Assembly: GCA_022592445.1 (NCBI GenBank)
Contig: JABYQR010000104.1
Span: 1 to 64,000 of the forward strand
Direction of reading: 5' to 3'
DNA length: 64,000 bases
Source: Cytidiella melzeri
Lineage: Eukaryota > Basidiomycota > Agaricomycetes > Polyporales > Irpicaceae
The translations under genes were made by a program, and so were the position numbers. Within the stretch, counting starts at the first letter, position 1; each line of letters opens with the position of its first letter. The notes under the pieces are model-generated. The model did not search any database. It was not told the DNA's origin and saw only the letters and a program-made list of their open reading frames with translations. Shown one piece after another: positions 45,301 through 58,383 of the stretch.

Positions 45301-48070
45301 ATGTCTCATCCCAGCGACGGGCCAGGCGACAATGTACAATCCGTCGAGTTCTATAAAGAGTCCAAGACGCAACTATTCAAGAGCGCCGCAACATTGTCTC
45401 CCTTTACGCCGGACACATCGCTCGCCGCAAGTCACTTGAGTGCACCTATCGCTTGTCATTGCACATCATATCAAAATGTACAGGCTAAAGGGTGGGATGC
45501 TATGGAGCGCGCTTTGGATGGTTTCGACAAGCAACAAGTGGAGGATTACAAGGACGATATTGATACTCTCCTCGTCTTCGTAAGTCAATGCTTTTCTTGA
45601 TGATTTGTTGTAACCAAGTTTTCTCCCACTGCTAGGCTGGCCTGTACTCTGCCGTGCTCACAGCCTTTGTCATCGAATCCTACCCACTACTCCAGGAGGA
45701 CACGGCTGGCGAGTCTCTACAAGTCTTACGGCAAATCGCCACACAATCAGCCGGCTACGTGATCATGGGCGGACAGTTGGTGAACACAACTGCCACAGTG
45801 CCCTCTGCTTCTCTTTCCCAATTCGAGCCAACTTCTACGGCTGTACGGCTGAACGTGCTGTGGTTCGCAAGCCTTGTACTCAGTCTCTCCACCGCTTCGT
45901 TGGGCATCTTGGTGAAGTCATGGCTTCGAGAATACGTGGCTTTTGCTACATCCTCTGCGCAAGGCAACCTGCGCGTGAGAGCATTCCGTCGCAGCGGATT
46001 GGAGACTTGGCAAGTCTTCGGGATCGCGTCGATCCTCCCCCTCCTTCTCCAGCTATCCCTCCTCTTCTTCTTCGTTGGGTTATGCTACTTCACTGCAAAT
46101 GTACACCCCTCAGTTCGGAACACCACGCTCCCCCTCGTTTGCGCTTGGGGATTCATAATTTTCAGCGCCATCCTAGCACCGATCTTCTCCGCGCGCTGTC
46201 CGTACAAGACCCCCGGTCTGAAACCATTGACCACAGCCATTCGCGTTCGCGTATACCTGCCCATCACCAGGTTTTCTCTCTCGCGTGTTCTGATCATCGT
46301 TGCGGCAGTCGTACATCGCCATTTTCTCACTAATCCAACTGATCTAAACAGGCGTGACAATGACGACAAGGACAAGAAGGAGAACTTGCATGAGGACACT
46401 CATTCTGCTCAACACCTTGAAGAAGCAGAAATCATCAAGGATTCTTCTAAAGATTTGGATATTCTTGCCTCTGCAGATGCGCTACAAGCCAACGACGAAC
46501 TCCTTGGGACGACAATGAAAGCTGCTTTGGAGCAAAGCAAGCCTACGCTGGAGAAGGCTGTAGAGTTTTTATTAAAAGTCATGGGAAACCGTATACCGGG
46601 CGTGCCTCTGGCATCGGAGAGCCCGACCCTCATAGATGTTTGTTCGCTCTCGGCGCACGTCAGACAAGCGTTGCAAGATATACTCACCTTGTACGCTTTA
46701 AACGAAGAGTCGCGCGAGCGGTTCAAGAGCGATGCGCGGTCGCGCGCCTTAGAAGAGCTTAGTGACCAAATGCTAACATACGCCTATCAAAAGCGGTTGA
46801 GCATCGACGTGGGATCGCTCGCCTTGGAGTTACGGGCCCCAGGATGGGCTATTCACCTCTACGTGTCGCTCTTCCAAGACAACGGGCAAATAACGCACAG
46901 TCATCGTCGCTTGTTCCTGGAGTGTGCCGTCAGCGAGGGTGTTGCGATACGGCGGATTATCAGGCATGCCCAGAACAAGAAACGCCTGAAGCCGTGGATG
47001 CTGGTGTTGGCTTGCGAGGCCTGTCGCGATTCGGATGATGCAGACCTTGTCAACGGCCTCGTAATATTAACGAAGCTTGTTCGTCTCGTTGGACCCACAT
47101 CCATTGATTCCGCTTGCTGGACGTTGCCTGAACAGAGTGTACACTGCCTGTTCGAACAGTTCAATCGCATGACGACTTTCAAAGCCAGTGTTCGACTTAC
47201 GGATAGCTCGCCCAACCGCGACGGTCTCGCACGTGCAGTGTCTCTTGTCTTGGAGCTTTTCGGGGCTGCTCACTCTGAAGAGAGTTCCCTTCAGTGGGAC
47301 AGCGAGTTCGCTCGCCTGGGTCCAAAGCTCTACACATCTGATTCAAGAGAACTGCTGCGATCTTTCTTACACGGATGCATTCTGCAGCCTGCATTGTACA
47401 TCCGGAGAAGTGTCGAGGACCCTCGATCAATACTTTGGGGATTGACTTGTGTACACTACGATGCCGAAGGTACGATGCCGTCTAAGGGCGCAATAACGAG
47501 GTACTAACCGTGACTTGGTTTGCTCTATATTTAGCCATAGCACGTCTTGAAGAGGCTCTAGACTGGGTGTCGTCACAACTCAAAGCTGTTGACGCAGCCA
47601 AAGCTCTGGCTTTGTGTGATATAATTGTACGTCTTGCAATACCCGGAAGGTCTTTTGTTACGCAAAAGTTTGGTATAACTGTCCACCCCTGGCGTCCCGT
47701 CTTCAACATTCTCGCAGATCTCTTACAAAAGTGTAAGGGAAATGCATCTGGGCTGTTGAGTGATGTGTGCTGGATATCGATAGAGAAAATAGACAAGGCG
47801 TGGTTCCAGCCTTCCTCGATCCCAGACGATGGTCCGCCGGAGGACGATGCATGGCTCCATCACTTCAAGGAATCAGGGTCTGCGGCCGGGGATTATTTCT
47901 GCTCAGTCCTCAAAACGTTCACCGTTTACGACAACGGTGACCTTGCCGGAGAGACCTGGCGATCCCGACGATTGTCAGGCATGACGAGGCTAGCGAGAGA
48001 GGAGCTAGAGCGAAGAGGAAAAGCTGAAGCGAAATTGGAACGGGAAAGTCGTTTAGCTCGAGCGGCTTGA
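45301..48070 (+). CDS. DUF6535 family membrane protein, right copy, intact (882 residues)
   Basis: Exons 45301-45579, 45636-47469 and 47535-48070 join in frame. The amino-terminal part holds the DUF6535 core (KGWDAMERALDGFDKQQVED; ESYPLLQEDTAGES) with about four hydrophobic helices between residues about 95 and 330, including LNVLWFASLVLSLSTASLGI and LPLLLQLSLLFFFVGLCYF. A charged linker follows, then a long soluble helical region resembling repeat-like segments, and a carboxy-terminal Glu/Arg-rich tail. It is closely related to 36218-39065 in inverted orientation but lacks that copy's frameshifts. Compared with it, it has about 28 extra residues near 500 and a shorter linker. Function unknown; a membrane location is inferred. 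Confidence 0.85.
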
Positions 48071-48340
48071 ACGGATTGAATCCAACTGTACCGTGATATA
48101 CAAAATGAAGTACTTGTTTAGCAAACAGTTTATGGCTTCTTGGACGTGAGGCCTCAATTTCTATGAACATTGCTCGAAGAACTGCTGATCCTCAAACCGC
48201 AAACACTTGACAATCCTATCAACTCAACCAAAAGCTCCTCGTATATGCATAAACGACTGAATAAAAAATCAAGGGAATAAGCAGTGGTGGTACAGTTGCA
48301 GGCCTGTTCGACTGTTTATAAAGTTAGTTTGGAATTGCTA

Positions 48341-51117
48341 CTATGCATGCAAGCCAACCGACATTGGTCTGTTAACTGTGGGATGTATAGGCTGAGGAGC
48401 TTTTAGACGAACAGAAGAGGTATGCGCTTCTGATTGAGGAGAAGGAGGAGGAGGAGTTATAGATACTGGCCGGGGAGGAGACGAGGAGCGCGTATGAGAA
48501 CTTGAACGGGTCGGCGAGGGTGAAGAATGGCGTACCCTCTTGGGATGCGGACCTGGTATTGGTATCGGAGCTGACGGCGTCACTTCTGCATTCGTAGCAG
48601 AAGACGAAGATAGAGGGGACGCTGTTGTGTTAGACGACGTATGTGGGACAGTACCGTTTGGCTTCGGTGGCGACAGACTTATCGACGACTCCGACGAGAA
48701 CGAATCGCCAAGTTCGGAAGCTTCCAAGGACGATGCCAGCGATGCGGCTGGTGGGCTCTTCGATACCACCATCCGTTGTGATGCAGCAAGTCCGGACACA
48801 GCAGACACGCTTCGCACTATCCTAGGCTCAAATACCCTTGGCGGCGAACTTGACAGACTCGCGCTAGCCGCAGTCTTCTCCCGCTCCCTCTCTTCTTCAG
48901 CCTTCGCAGCCGCCTCGATGACAGACACAGCTAGAGAGTAGGTTGACCCGTTGGCAATGGTAGCCGCAGGCGCCTTCAACGTCTCCTCTGATGACAGCGC
49001 CTCGGACACTCCGTTTCCATAAACGTCGTTGTGGAACACAGTAACCCGTTCGTAGTACAACATGAACACTCCTGAGCCTTCCTGCATGACGTTTTCAAGC
49101 CCACACTCCCTGACATCGTCGTCACTGATTCGCAGCCAGCCTTCTCCGCGTCCGGGCTGCGAACCCGGAGAAGGTGTGTTATCGTCCTCGCGCACTGGGC
49201 CATACCGTTCGCATTGCTTGCATTCACATCCAAGTGGACACTGCATCTTCGGCGGGGCAAAGCGTTTGTTCCCGTGTGATGGTGGCCGCGGTTTTCGACG
49301 GTAGCAGACGTAATGCCCAAATGAGTGCTGGCCGTAGTGAACAACTACAGCGGACAGACGGTACAGAGTTCTTGGCGTTGAATAGGTCACCGGGGTAGGT
49401 GTTGTTGATCTATGGAAAGGCGGGAGGGGCGGTGGTTGTGAGATGGGGCTGTTAGGACTTGTAGAGAGTTTTCCTGAGGTCGTAAATGGCGTCAGGTCAA
49501 GAATGTCCGGGAAAACGACTCGACAATTGTTCTTGCTGGCATAGTGGCCGAAATGCATTGAACGGTTGAGGTGTAAAGCCAACACTGGCGGAGGCTGGAA
49601 GCCATTGAGATTTCATCAGCTTGTTCATGCTTGACAATCTGTGCGCACTTACCCTTGCAACCATGGCTTGCTTTGTGGATGCCTTACTGAACACCTTCTC
49701 CATCTTCACGCCCTTAAGATCTTCCTCGACCCTCCCTTCGTCTAAAGCGGCCTTCACTCGAGCAGCAAGCTTCCGCGCTTCTCTCGCTCTCTTCTTCTTA
49801 GACAGAGAAACATCAGCGTCCGCGCTGGTAGCCTCCGTCAGTTTGTCCGCCTCCTCTTGAAGACGCGCCAGTGTTGCCACCATCGAACACTTCCGACATA
49901 TGCAGTCTGTCAACACTTCCAGTCGTGTGTAATCTGCCAAACAATCTTCCAAGCGGCAAACGGCCTGTTGTTCCGTTGCATAACGTCACCAAGTGCGTAC
50001 ATGTTGATAAGCGGCGCAAGTCAGCTGCAGTGCTCGTGAAGGACGTACCTGTCTAGGGACACTCAATTGCCAATTGTCGAATGCAAAATGCATGACCGCC
50101 TCTGTGTACCCGCATTCCATACAGCTTCGCCGGTTCGCAGTGAGTCCATCGAACACGCCCTTGCTAATTTCGGAATCCTTCCCTGGAGTGGAACTCGAGC
50201 TCGCGCTTCCGGTAGGTCGCGGTGGCGCAAGGCCGCCCAGTCCTCTGTCTTTCAGCCCTTCCTTATGGACAGTACCGGCTTCAGTCTTGATGGCTTCAGA
50301 AACAAGCTGGAAGAGTTCCTGTGCATCTTGGTGCTCGCGAGAACTGAAGAGGGCGTTGTGTTTGCCCTTGGAGTTGTGTGCGAGAGCGTTGATCATGTTC
50401 AGAGGGCGAATCGAGTGATGTGAGGGTGTGGGCGTGTTGAGAGCTAAAGCGGGATACGTTGGGAAATGACATTATGCTAGCTACGGAGCATGCACGCACT
50501 GTGTAGGATGTCACGTAGAGCGTCGACCACCGGAGTCGGTACATCGAGGTCTTCAGCCTTCGCATGGATCTCGTCAATGTGAGGTTGCAGATACGACAAT
50601 GAGGCCATGGCCTGGTATTGGACGTCTCAATGCCACAAAGAGTTGTACCATAATGATCTGAACACTCACCTGCAGAGTCGAGTCCATGAAGCAATATGTA
50701 CCGGATATGTTCACTATGCCAGGATAATAACCTTCTTCCACATCATCCTTGCTGGAGCCTGAATGAGCATATTCAACAAACAGACGTTCCTCTCTGATCT
50801 CAGCCCAAAAACCTACCTGCGTCATCGGATGCCTGCAACTGCTGTGCGCGTGTCCTCACGAGCTTCTTATTTGGCTTGCTACGCTGCCTATCGGAAGAGG
50901 ACTTTGTTGAGAGATGACTTGAGGACCAGTTCCATGGCAAAGCAGAAGAGAGAACCTCCAGGACCATAGAGAACGGACGGAGAAGAGTATATCTGTGTGA
51001 GGCTAAGAAGAGGAAGACGGCTGGGACGAGGATGAGCACAAGTAGCGGGAAAATTTGGGCAAAAGCCGGGCTGGCGAGTAGTCGAGAGACAAGTTGGCTG
51101 ATGACCTGTTGGCTCAT
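48341..51117 (-). CDS. Ubiquitin-specific protease (peptidase C19), membrane-anchored, 820 residues
   Basis: Exons 50817-51117, 50670-50758, 50500-50611, 50049-50443, 49653-49964 and 48341-49594 join in frame. Residues about 20-40 form one hydrophobic helix (FPLLVLILVPAVFLFLASH), so the protein is probably anchored with the protease in the cytosol. The Cys box is GIVNISGTYCFMDSTLQ (Cys123), a variant of the GLxNxGNTCxMN consensus. CxxC pairs (CMECGY; CICRKC) form the zinc site. The His box is HYGQHSFGHYVCYRR (His497). A Ser/Pro-rich, low-complexity tail covers the last about 230 residues. It cleaves ubiquitin from substrates; resemblance to the ER/mitochondrial Ubp1/USP30 type rests on the anchor and Cys box. 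Confidence 0.88.
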
Positions 51118-51611
51118 CTGTGTGCGCGGGGGCTACGACGATCTGCACGTCGCTGACTGCATGTGTTCAAGCTGGAGGGAATATCATTGCAATAATTCCA
51201 CTAACGTTTCCTATACCGTGAATACGTAATTCGTGATAAGGACTTGTCAGAGCCCAGATATCCGTCGGCAAATACCGTTCCCACGGTCCACCCCCAAGAC
51301 AATCATGATGCACAGGTAATTTCAGTCATTGTTCGAGTAAAAGAATAGATGATGCTACAATTATACAGCCTAGCGTTCTGTTCGAACAACAGCAGCAGAG
51401 TCCAATCCCCTTCCTACTCTATTATCTCACATCCCCGCCTAACCCTAGTAGTGTACAGATCCACCTCCGAGAGTATAGAAAGTTCCGTATGATGAATGGC
51501 AGATGACGAGGATGCAAAGTGTGTAGTGTTGTGTGTGAAGGAACGGGGACCACAACCCGATGAACCAAGCAGAACAAACAATAGATTAACAGGTTGTCAA
51601 GTGGTGGTCGG
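51118..51611. other. Intergenic, no feature seen
   Basis: Upstream of the protease gene and downstream of the small gene; nothing coding. Confidence 0.5.
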
Positions 51612-52050
51612 TCACCAGTAGACACGACGCTCGACGGTCCTGACTTTCTGAGGCGGTGGGGCAGAGTAGTAGGTTGTCCTGCGAACACGGGTGACAGAGG
51701 GTAGCCTGAAAAGAGTGTGGACATTCAAGCTCATGCTGATGGTGGGGAGAACAACAGGAACCCACCAAGCGTGGTAAACCTCTGAATCGCGACGGTCGAG
51801 CTGTACTTCGACAATTTGACGTCCCTAGAGAGTGGCCTGTCATCAGTACATGACAAAAATTTAGAGGGACGAAGTGCTGACTTGGAGGTCGACGTGCGAG
51901 CCTACGACGAGGCCCTCTGTCCTTCCGTATTGGCCGTGCTGAACCGCGACAATGTCACCGGGCTAGGTGTGGAGCAATGAGGGATGAGGACAGAGACGAG
52001 AAGTTCGCGTGACCGACACCTACCAGAATGCTGTCGTCGGCGTAAGACAT
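51612..52050 (-). CDS. Small protein of unknown function, 86 residues, four exons
   Basis: Exons 52024-52050 (nine codons), 51882-51962, 51766-51824 and 51612-51705 join exactly in frame across four consensus splice pairs, ending VYWx at TGA. The sequence is hydrophilic with a regular beta-like pattern (PGDIVAVQHGQYGRTEGLVV, then QIVEVQL), reminiscent of a small SH3/KOW-like barrel, followed by a basic Tyr-rich tail (TTYYSAPPPQ). There is no signal peptide or membrane segment. I do not recognise the family; the barrel suggestion is inference from residue pattern only. Confidence 0.7.
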
Positions 52051-52748
52051 GGTGGTGGTGGTGGCTGGGTGTCTTGAGGGAGCCTTGACGGTGTTGAGTG
52101 CGACAAGGGCGTCGGGGAGGAGGCCGGAAAGCTTTCGAGATGAGTGTCAGAATTGAGGAGAAAAATGTGGAGATACGTGGGTTTTATAGATTGAGATGAG
52201 CAGGGGCGGGAAACGAGGCAGCCATGAGGCAAATAGCCTGATTGCTACCGTGACCCGGAGGACGAGTTTGATGGTCCCCTCTAAGCATCCCTATTGTTCT
52301 CCTCTCGGTGTGTGCACTTTCTGATTTTTCATTTCGCGGCGCACAACAGCTTGAATGTACGTACTGTCGTTGTCATGCTTATACTTGACCAGGTTAGCGA
52401 AAAACAATGGCCGGGTGCCGCTACAGTGAGCATCTGAATCGGATGCATACAACACCGAGACATGCGATATCCTCACGGCATTTCAGACAAGATGCTTGGC
52501 TGTAAGTACAAGTGCAAGCGGCTGCCAGAAAAAGATGTCCAGCAGATCACAGCGAGGAAGGTGAGCTGCAACATCGTGGAATGCACGCTCACAGAGGCTT
52601 TAGCCAAGTGACATAGTGGAAGTAGAGATCGAGCTACAAATACACAGCATTCCATGTTCTAGTTGATACAGCGAGGCGTGTCATGTAACATGCAGGACGC
52701 ACGCCTCCAGTTGGTGAGATCGGAAAGGAGATAACCATACACTCTCCG
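52051..52748. other. Intergenic, no feature seen
   Basis: No open gene or repeat recognised. Confidence 0.5.
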
Positions 52749-54288
52749 CTACCTCCCCAGGAGAGGCGCGATCCACTGGCGAATCACGTCTCGTATTCGA
52801 ACGGGTGCCCAGTCATGGTCACCCTCCGCACGGCCTCCACCTGCTCTCTCGTCGTCCAGGTCCGCTGTAGCCACAGTCGTCCGAAGACATTGTTCGTTCA
52901 CCCGCTCGGCTATCCCTTGGAGAATATCTTCTCCACTCTCCTGATATGCCCTGTCCAGCTCAGACTCCAAAGTATATACGGCACGTCGGACTGCATACGG
53001 TGCCATCGCATTGTACTTGCGCACGAGTGAGTTGATCTCCGAAAGAGCGGTATCGTGATATGACCTCTCTCGCGCCTCCCATTCCGGGTCTCTCCATGAA
53101 GTGACACCGGCGAGGGACAGCTGAGGAAGAAGAGCCGCAGGTCGGGAAAGCGTGAGCATCCGGATCGCACGACGAGCCCACGATTGGCGAAGTGTGCTAC
53201 GAAAGCTGTTGATCGCTAGGTCGAGCTCTGTCGGAAAATTAGCAATCTAACTGGCTAAAGACAGGACAACGCACCTCCTTGTATCTCTATCCAGGGAGGA
53301 GCAGCCCCGTTGCGCTGCACAATTCGATTCAGAAGAAATTCCTCGCGGGCTATGAAAGGGTTGCGCTCTTCTATGAATTGCTTCAATGGTTGACCTCGGC
53401 CTGCGATGTTGTTGAATCGGCCTTCTTGACGAGCTCTCTGCGACGAGAACATTAAAAATGAGCTCTCAACATACCCATACATAGACCAATAAGGCGCACC
53501 TCTATTCGCTCCTCAACCAGGCTCGCCCACCCCTTGAGCCCCGTCGGGTTCGGTCGACGTCGGCCTGTTGATTGCGTGGTCTTCTCACCCTTCACACCGA
53601 GCCGATAGTCCAGCGTTGACTCCTTAGCATTCCTGAGTCGTCCAGCGTGCTCAGTCTTCTTCTTCAGATCTCTCGCTTGCCGCCGCGCTTTGTCGTCTAA
53701 CGGTGAAGGCGGCACCCCTCTGACTGACGGAATTGGTGGAATGTGGCCGTATTTGATTGACGAATGAGCATGCGAGGGAACTGTAAACGTAGTATGCCAG
53801 GGCTCGTGTCCTTCGATGGACGGTAGCAGAGACACATCCGCCATCGAACGGGAACTAGCACCCCAGCTGGTCTTGACTTCCACCCTGTCCTGTTCTTCTA
53901 TCTTTCGAAAAGCAGCAAGGCTGTCAGATATAGCGGCCCCAGCGCCGCTGACTGTGGGAGGAGCCTTCTTCAACTTCTCATCTGCAGTACGGATAGGCCC
54001 ACTACGCAAAGGCTTGTATTTGTCGACGAGCATTCGCAATACAGCGTCCTGCATGCTCTCTTCGCCTGTCCAGTTCTCATGCTTCGTCTCCAGCGCGTTC
54101 AACCTGTCTGCTCGAGCTCTCTGCTCTGCTTCCTCCGCTTCCTCGTTTGCGGCATCCTGGAAGAGTTTCGCACTGGCGCGATGATCGCCTTGCGACGCAT
54201 TGCTGGAATAGCATCTCTTAGAGTAGAGTAGCGTTCGAAACGCTCCTGGGAGTTGCTTATGGTGGCTCAGTAATTGCGTAGTGCTCAT
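52749..54288 (-). CDS. DNAJC28-type protein with DUF1992 domain, 476 residues
   Basis: Exons 53500-54288, 53275-53437 and 52749-53227 join in frame. The first about 30 residues are basic with Ser and Tyr (AFRTLLYSKRCYSS) and resemble a mitochondrial presequence. A charged helical region follows (EEAEEAEQRARADRLNALE). The DUF1992 signature spans the exon 1/2 junction: WASLVEERIE, ARQEGRFNNIAGRGQPL, then NPFIAREEFLLNRIVQRNG and AAPPWIEIQ. The carboxy-terminal part is helical. The family is linked to DnaJ-like co-chaperones, but I see no J domain HPD here. Start codons of this gene and the cyclophilin gene are 158 bases apart, so they share a promoter region. Confidence 0.85.
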
Positions 54289-54446
54289 TTGCTAGGCTGC
54301 CGAGAGCGAAGAAAGTGGTGGTTGAGAGGAAAGACATGGGCGCTAGTACAGCTTGCTCTCATCTTCCGACGTGGGGTCCAACATTGCGCCGTCTAACGAG
54401 CCAGTCGGTTCATGGTCTGGAGCTGTGTTGTGAACTGCGGTGAACA

Positions 54447-55974
54447 ATGTCTGTGCTTTTGGAGACATCACTCGGCGACATTGTGATTGACTTGGAAGTA
54501 GAAGCTTGCCCGAAGACTTGCGAGAACTTCTTGAAGTTGTGCAAGGTGTACTATTACAATTTGCATGCATTCTTCAATGGTATGTCACCAGCATCTCAGA
54601 CAAAATTTCTAGAGGCTGACACTTGCTACAGTCTCGAAAGATTTCCTCGCTCAAACTGGCGACCCAACAGCATCAGGGACAGGAGGAGAGTCCATATGGT
54701 CGCACATAGCGTCGAACAAAGGGCCTGGAGCACCACGCTACTTTGCCCCAGAGTTCATTCCCAAGTTTAAACACAAGGAAAAGGGCACTGTGTCTATGGC
54801 TGTCGCGCCGGCGCTCGAGGATGGCACCAAAGGCGGATGCGGCAGCCAATTCTTCATCACGTTGGCAGACAACATCGACTACTTGGATGGCAAGCACGCT
54901 GTGTTCGGACATGTCGTGGAAGGTTTGGACACCTTGGACAAGTTGAATGAGGTTTTTGTGGATCAGGCGGGTCGGCCATTCAAAGATGTGAGGATCAGGC
55001 ATGTGGAAATACTGGGTGAGCTCTCTCTTATGCATGACATGGCCATGTTGGTTGACAGGAAGTGTTGCAGATGACCCTTTCCCAGACCCTGAAGGTTTAG
55101 TAGTGCCCGACGCTATACCCACAAAACCGCCAGACAACTCGACGCGCATAGCCGAAGATGAAGACCCCCTCGCGACTCTCCCAGAGGAAGAAGCCGAAAA
55201 GGAACGACGCAAAAAGGCGGCTCAAGCGTCCGCTCTGACTCTCGAGATGGTGGGAGATTTGCCCTTTGCGAACGTGCGGCCGCCGGAGAACGTGTTGTTC
55301 GTCTGCAAGCTGAATCCTGTCACAAGAGACGAAGATCTCGAGCTCATATTCTCGCGTTTCGGGACAATCATGAGCTGCCAGGTCATTCGAGACAAGAAGA
55401 CTGGCGACTCACTGCAATATGCGTTCATTGAGTTTGATAAACGCGAAGATGCGGAACAGGTCCGTGTTTCACTCGTTCAGCAGTTGTTTGACATCATGAG
55501 TAACCTTGCATTGCCCTGCGCAGGGTTATTTCAAGATGCAAAATGTTTTGGTCGACGATCGGCGAATATGGGTTGACTTGTATGTTTTCTCTTGGTCATC
55601 TCTTACACCCGTTCATTGATCTGATAAAATTCAGCTCACAATCCGTTGCTCGTCTGAACAACAACGCGTGGTCGAACGAGGTGCGCATGGGTCCTCGGAG
55701 AGGCAAAGGTGCCAGCAGCTTTGGCGGTCGCGATGACCTCGAAGCTACACGTCGATACAGAGAAGGTTCGGATAGCCGTGGTGGTGATTATGACATGGTC
55801 TTCGACGTCCCCTCTGACAGACCTCGCAAAAGGAAGAGCCGTAGCAGAAGCCCTCCGAGTCGTGCTCAAGAGCGTGACAGGGACAGGCGGCGGTCGCCAG
55901 GTCGCCACGAGAGAGACAGAGGCCACGATCGGGAGAGGAGAAGGAGTCGGAGTAGAGACCGGTACAGGCGATGA
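54447..55974 (+). CDS. cyp6: Cyclophilin-RRM peptidyl-prolyl isomerase (PPIL4/Cyp6 type), 437 residues
   Basis: Exons 54447-54579, 54632-55015, 55059-55459, 55524-55579 and 55635-55974 join in frame. Residues 1-165 are a cyclophilin ([49 protein letters not shown]). Some isomerase active-site residues differ from cyclophilin A, as is usual in PPIL4. An acidic linker leads to an RRM ([36 protein letters not shown]). The tail is rich in Arg/Ser/Asp ([10 protein letters not shown]), as in spliceosome-associated proteins. Expected location: nucleus, with pre-mRNA processing or transcription complexes. It is divergently paired with the DUF1992 gene. Confidence 0.93.
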
Positions 55975-56276
55975 AGGTGCATTGACTGAGTCTTTACGAC
56001 CTTTCAAACAGCTCGCAATTGTATAACTAGTAGTTCCGCTACGTATTGCACATGATATGCACATTTCCAGTGTTTTTTTGTGCTCAGCTTCGACCACCTT
56101 CCACTGTGACAGCGTAAGTAAGCCACGCACAATGCGTACCATTAATGGGCGCCTAGGGTAATTTGGGTGCTTGACTTTCTCAGCTTCATCCGATCCATCC
56201 TCCTCGACTGCCATCTTCCCCGCGCACAACTGCGTCAAGTCTTGGAAAATCAGCGACACACGAGCTTTGGCCTGAT

Positions 56277-58383
56277 ATGACAAACAAGAAGAAAAGTCAG
56301 AAGAAGAAGCAGCAGGCCAAGGCCGCGGGAGCGGCGAGTGCTACTGCTAGTTTGAATGGCAATGGCACCGATGGTACCGAGTCGTGAGTAGAGTCTTTTT
56401 TGTTGCTACCGTAAACTATCTGATTGTCAAACGCTCTCAAACAGACACGAAGAGGAGATGCAGGTAGATTCTCAGGATGCGCCCAACCCAGAACCTGCAG
56501 CACCTGTTCGCGTGCCCGTCGACTCGCTAAAAGAGGCGGAGAACAAGAAAGAGGCAGGTAACACGGCTTTCAGAGCGAAAAACTTCTCAGAAGCTATCGA
56601 AAGATACGGCGAAGCCATCGGTGCGTATTTTGTCTCGCATATTCTCCACCACCCGCTCTTCATCATCTCTCGCATTCTGTAGATTTCAACCCCAACGAGC
56701 CAACATACTACACCAACCGTGCCGCGGCCTACATGGCTCTCAAGAAGTTTAAGCCTGCGCTAGCCGATTGCCAACAAGCAGCGAACCTACAGTCCAACGC
56801 TCCCTCGGTGAAGACCCTCACACGACTGGCCCGCTGCCAGCTCTCGACGGGATCGGCTGCACCTGCTTTATCTACGCTCCGAGCTGCGCTTGCCATCGAA
56901 CCCCGGAACGACGCTGCGCTGCAGCTGCAGAAGAAGGTACTGGAGATTGAGGCGCATCTAAGGAATTTGGAGGGAGCAAAGTCACGGAAAGATTGGGGCC
57001 ACGCGAGGCTGGCGCTGGACAAATGTGTGCAGGGTATTGAGGCAGAGGGAGGTGACATACCCTTGCAGTGGCGGTTATGGCGGATAGATCTGGAACTGGC
57101 AAGGAGTAATTGGGACGCTGCTAGCATAGCTGCAAAGTAAGTGTCTTCTTTCCAAACCCAAGGCTGTTTGCGCTATGAATTACTCAGACTTGACGTATAG
57201 CGATGCCATGCGGATAGAACCCAACTCACCCGACGTTCTGACCTCGAGAGGTCATATCATGTTTCTCACAGCCAGAAATGCACAAGCTCTGCAACATGTA
57301 TCATCAGCACTGCGTCTCGATCCTGGGCACGAACCCGCTATGCGACTACGAAAACGAGTGAAAGATGTGGACCGTCTCAAAGACGAAGGTAACTCGGCGT
57401 TCAAGGCTGGTCAGTTCGAAACAGCGAACGAGAAATACACGGAAGCGCTAGAGGTACGTATCGTGAGGTCAGTGGTCAGTGATACGGCACTCTTGGCTTA
57501 CCCGATGTCGTGTAGCGGATAGGTGCGGAGGAAATCGAGGGAAAAGGTGGCCATATGCGTGCGATGCTGCTTTCTAACAGGGCTACTACCCTGCTGAAGG
57601 TTTGTGTTAGGTCTCTGGTGTCTTACACGAGCAACTCATGTGTTTTGGTGGTAGATGGGACTTCACGACGAAGCACTATTAGATACAGAAGAATCTATTT
57701 CTCTAAACGACATTTCGTTCAAGGTGTATAGGACGCGTGCGCGGATATACCTGCACATGGAGAAGTACGATGCTGCTATAGCGGACTTCAAGACTGCAAT
57801 TGAGCAAGCCGATGCGGAAGGCAGTGACGGGGACGTCAAGGCCATGAAGGTAGAGCTGAAGAAGGCGGAGGCGGATCTCAAGCGAAGCAAGACGAAAGAC
57901 TACTACAAGATCCTTGGTGCGTATAGGCCGACGATTGTTGTGAGCGATACTGTACTCATCACCATACAAGGCGTCTCGCGAGACTGCACCGAGGTGGAGA
58001 TCAAGAAGGCTTACCGAAAGGAGAGTTTGAAGCACCACCCAGATAAGGTCTGCCAGACGTTTTTTCATACACGTACTTACTCACGAACACGGCATGCTTA
58101 GGGCGGTGACGAAGAAAAGTTCAAGCTCGTAGCCGAAGCACACAGCGTCCTCTCAGACTCCCAAAAGCGGAGAAGATACGACCTGGGAGAAGACGAAGAC
58201 GACACAGGGGGCATCGACCTCTCCGACTTGTTCGGCGGCCGAGGTGGTTTCGCTCCCGGTTTCGCGTTCTCCTCTGGTGGCTCTGGTGGTTTCGGCGGCG
58301 GGTTTGGAGGAGGAGGGTTTGGTGGTGGGTTTGGAGGACACGGACACTCGCACTCTCGTCCGCATGGATTCCCCTCCTTCTGA
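56277..58383 (+). CDS. TPR and J-domain co-chaperone (DNAJC7/Tpr2 type), 564 residues
   Basis: Eight exons (56277-56383, 56445-56620, 56683-57136, 57201-57453, 57516-57599, 57655-57916, 57971-58047 and 58102-58383) join in frame. After a Lys/Ala-rich start, tandem TPR repeats run from about residue 60 to 425 (KKEAGNTAFRAKNFSEAIER; LKDEGNSAFKAGQFETANEK). The J domain begins KDYYKILG at about residue 438 and contains HHPDK, the HSP70-activating HPD. A Gly/Phe-rich, His-containing tail (GGFGGGFGGGGFGGGFGG) ends the protein. The combination links HSP90 and HSP70 clients in the cytosol. The J domain is split by two introns. Confidence 0.93.
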
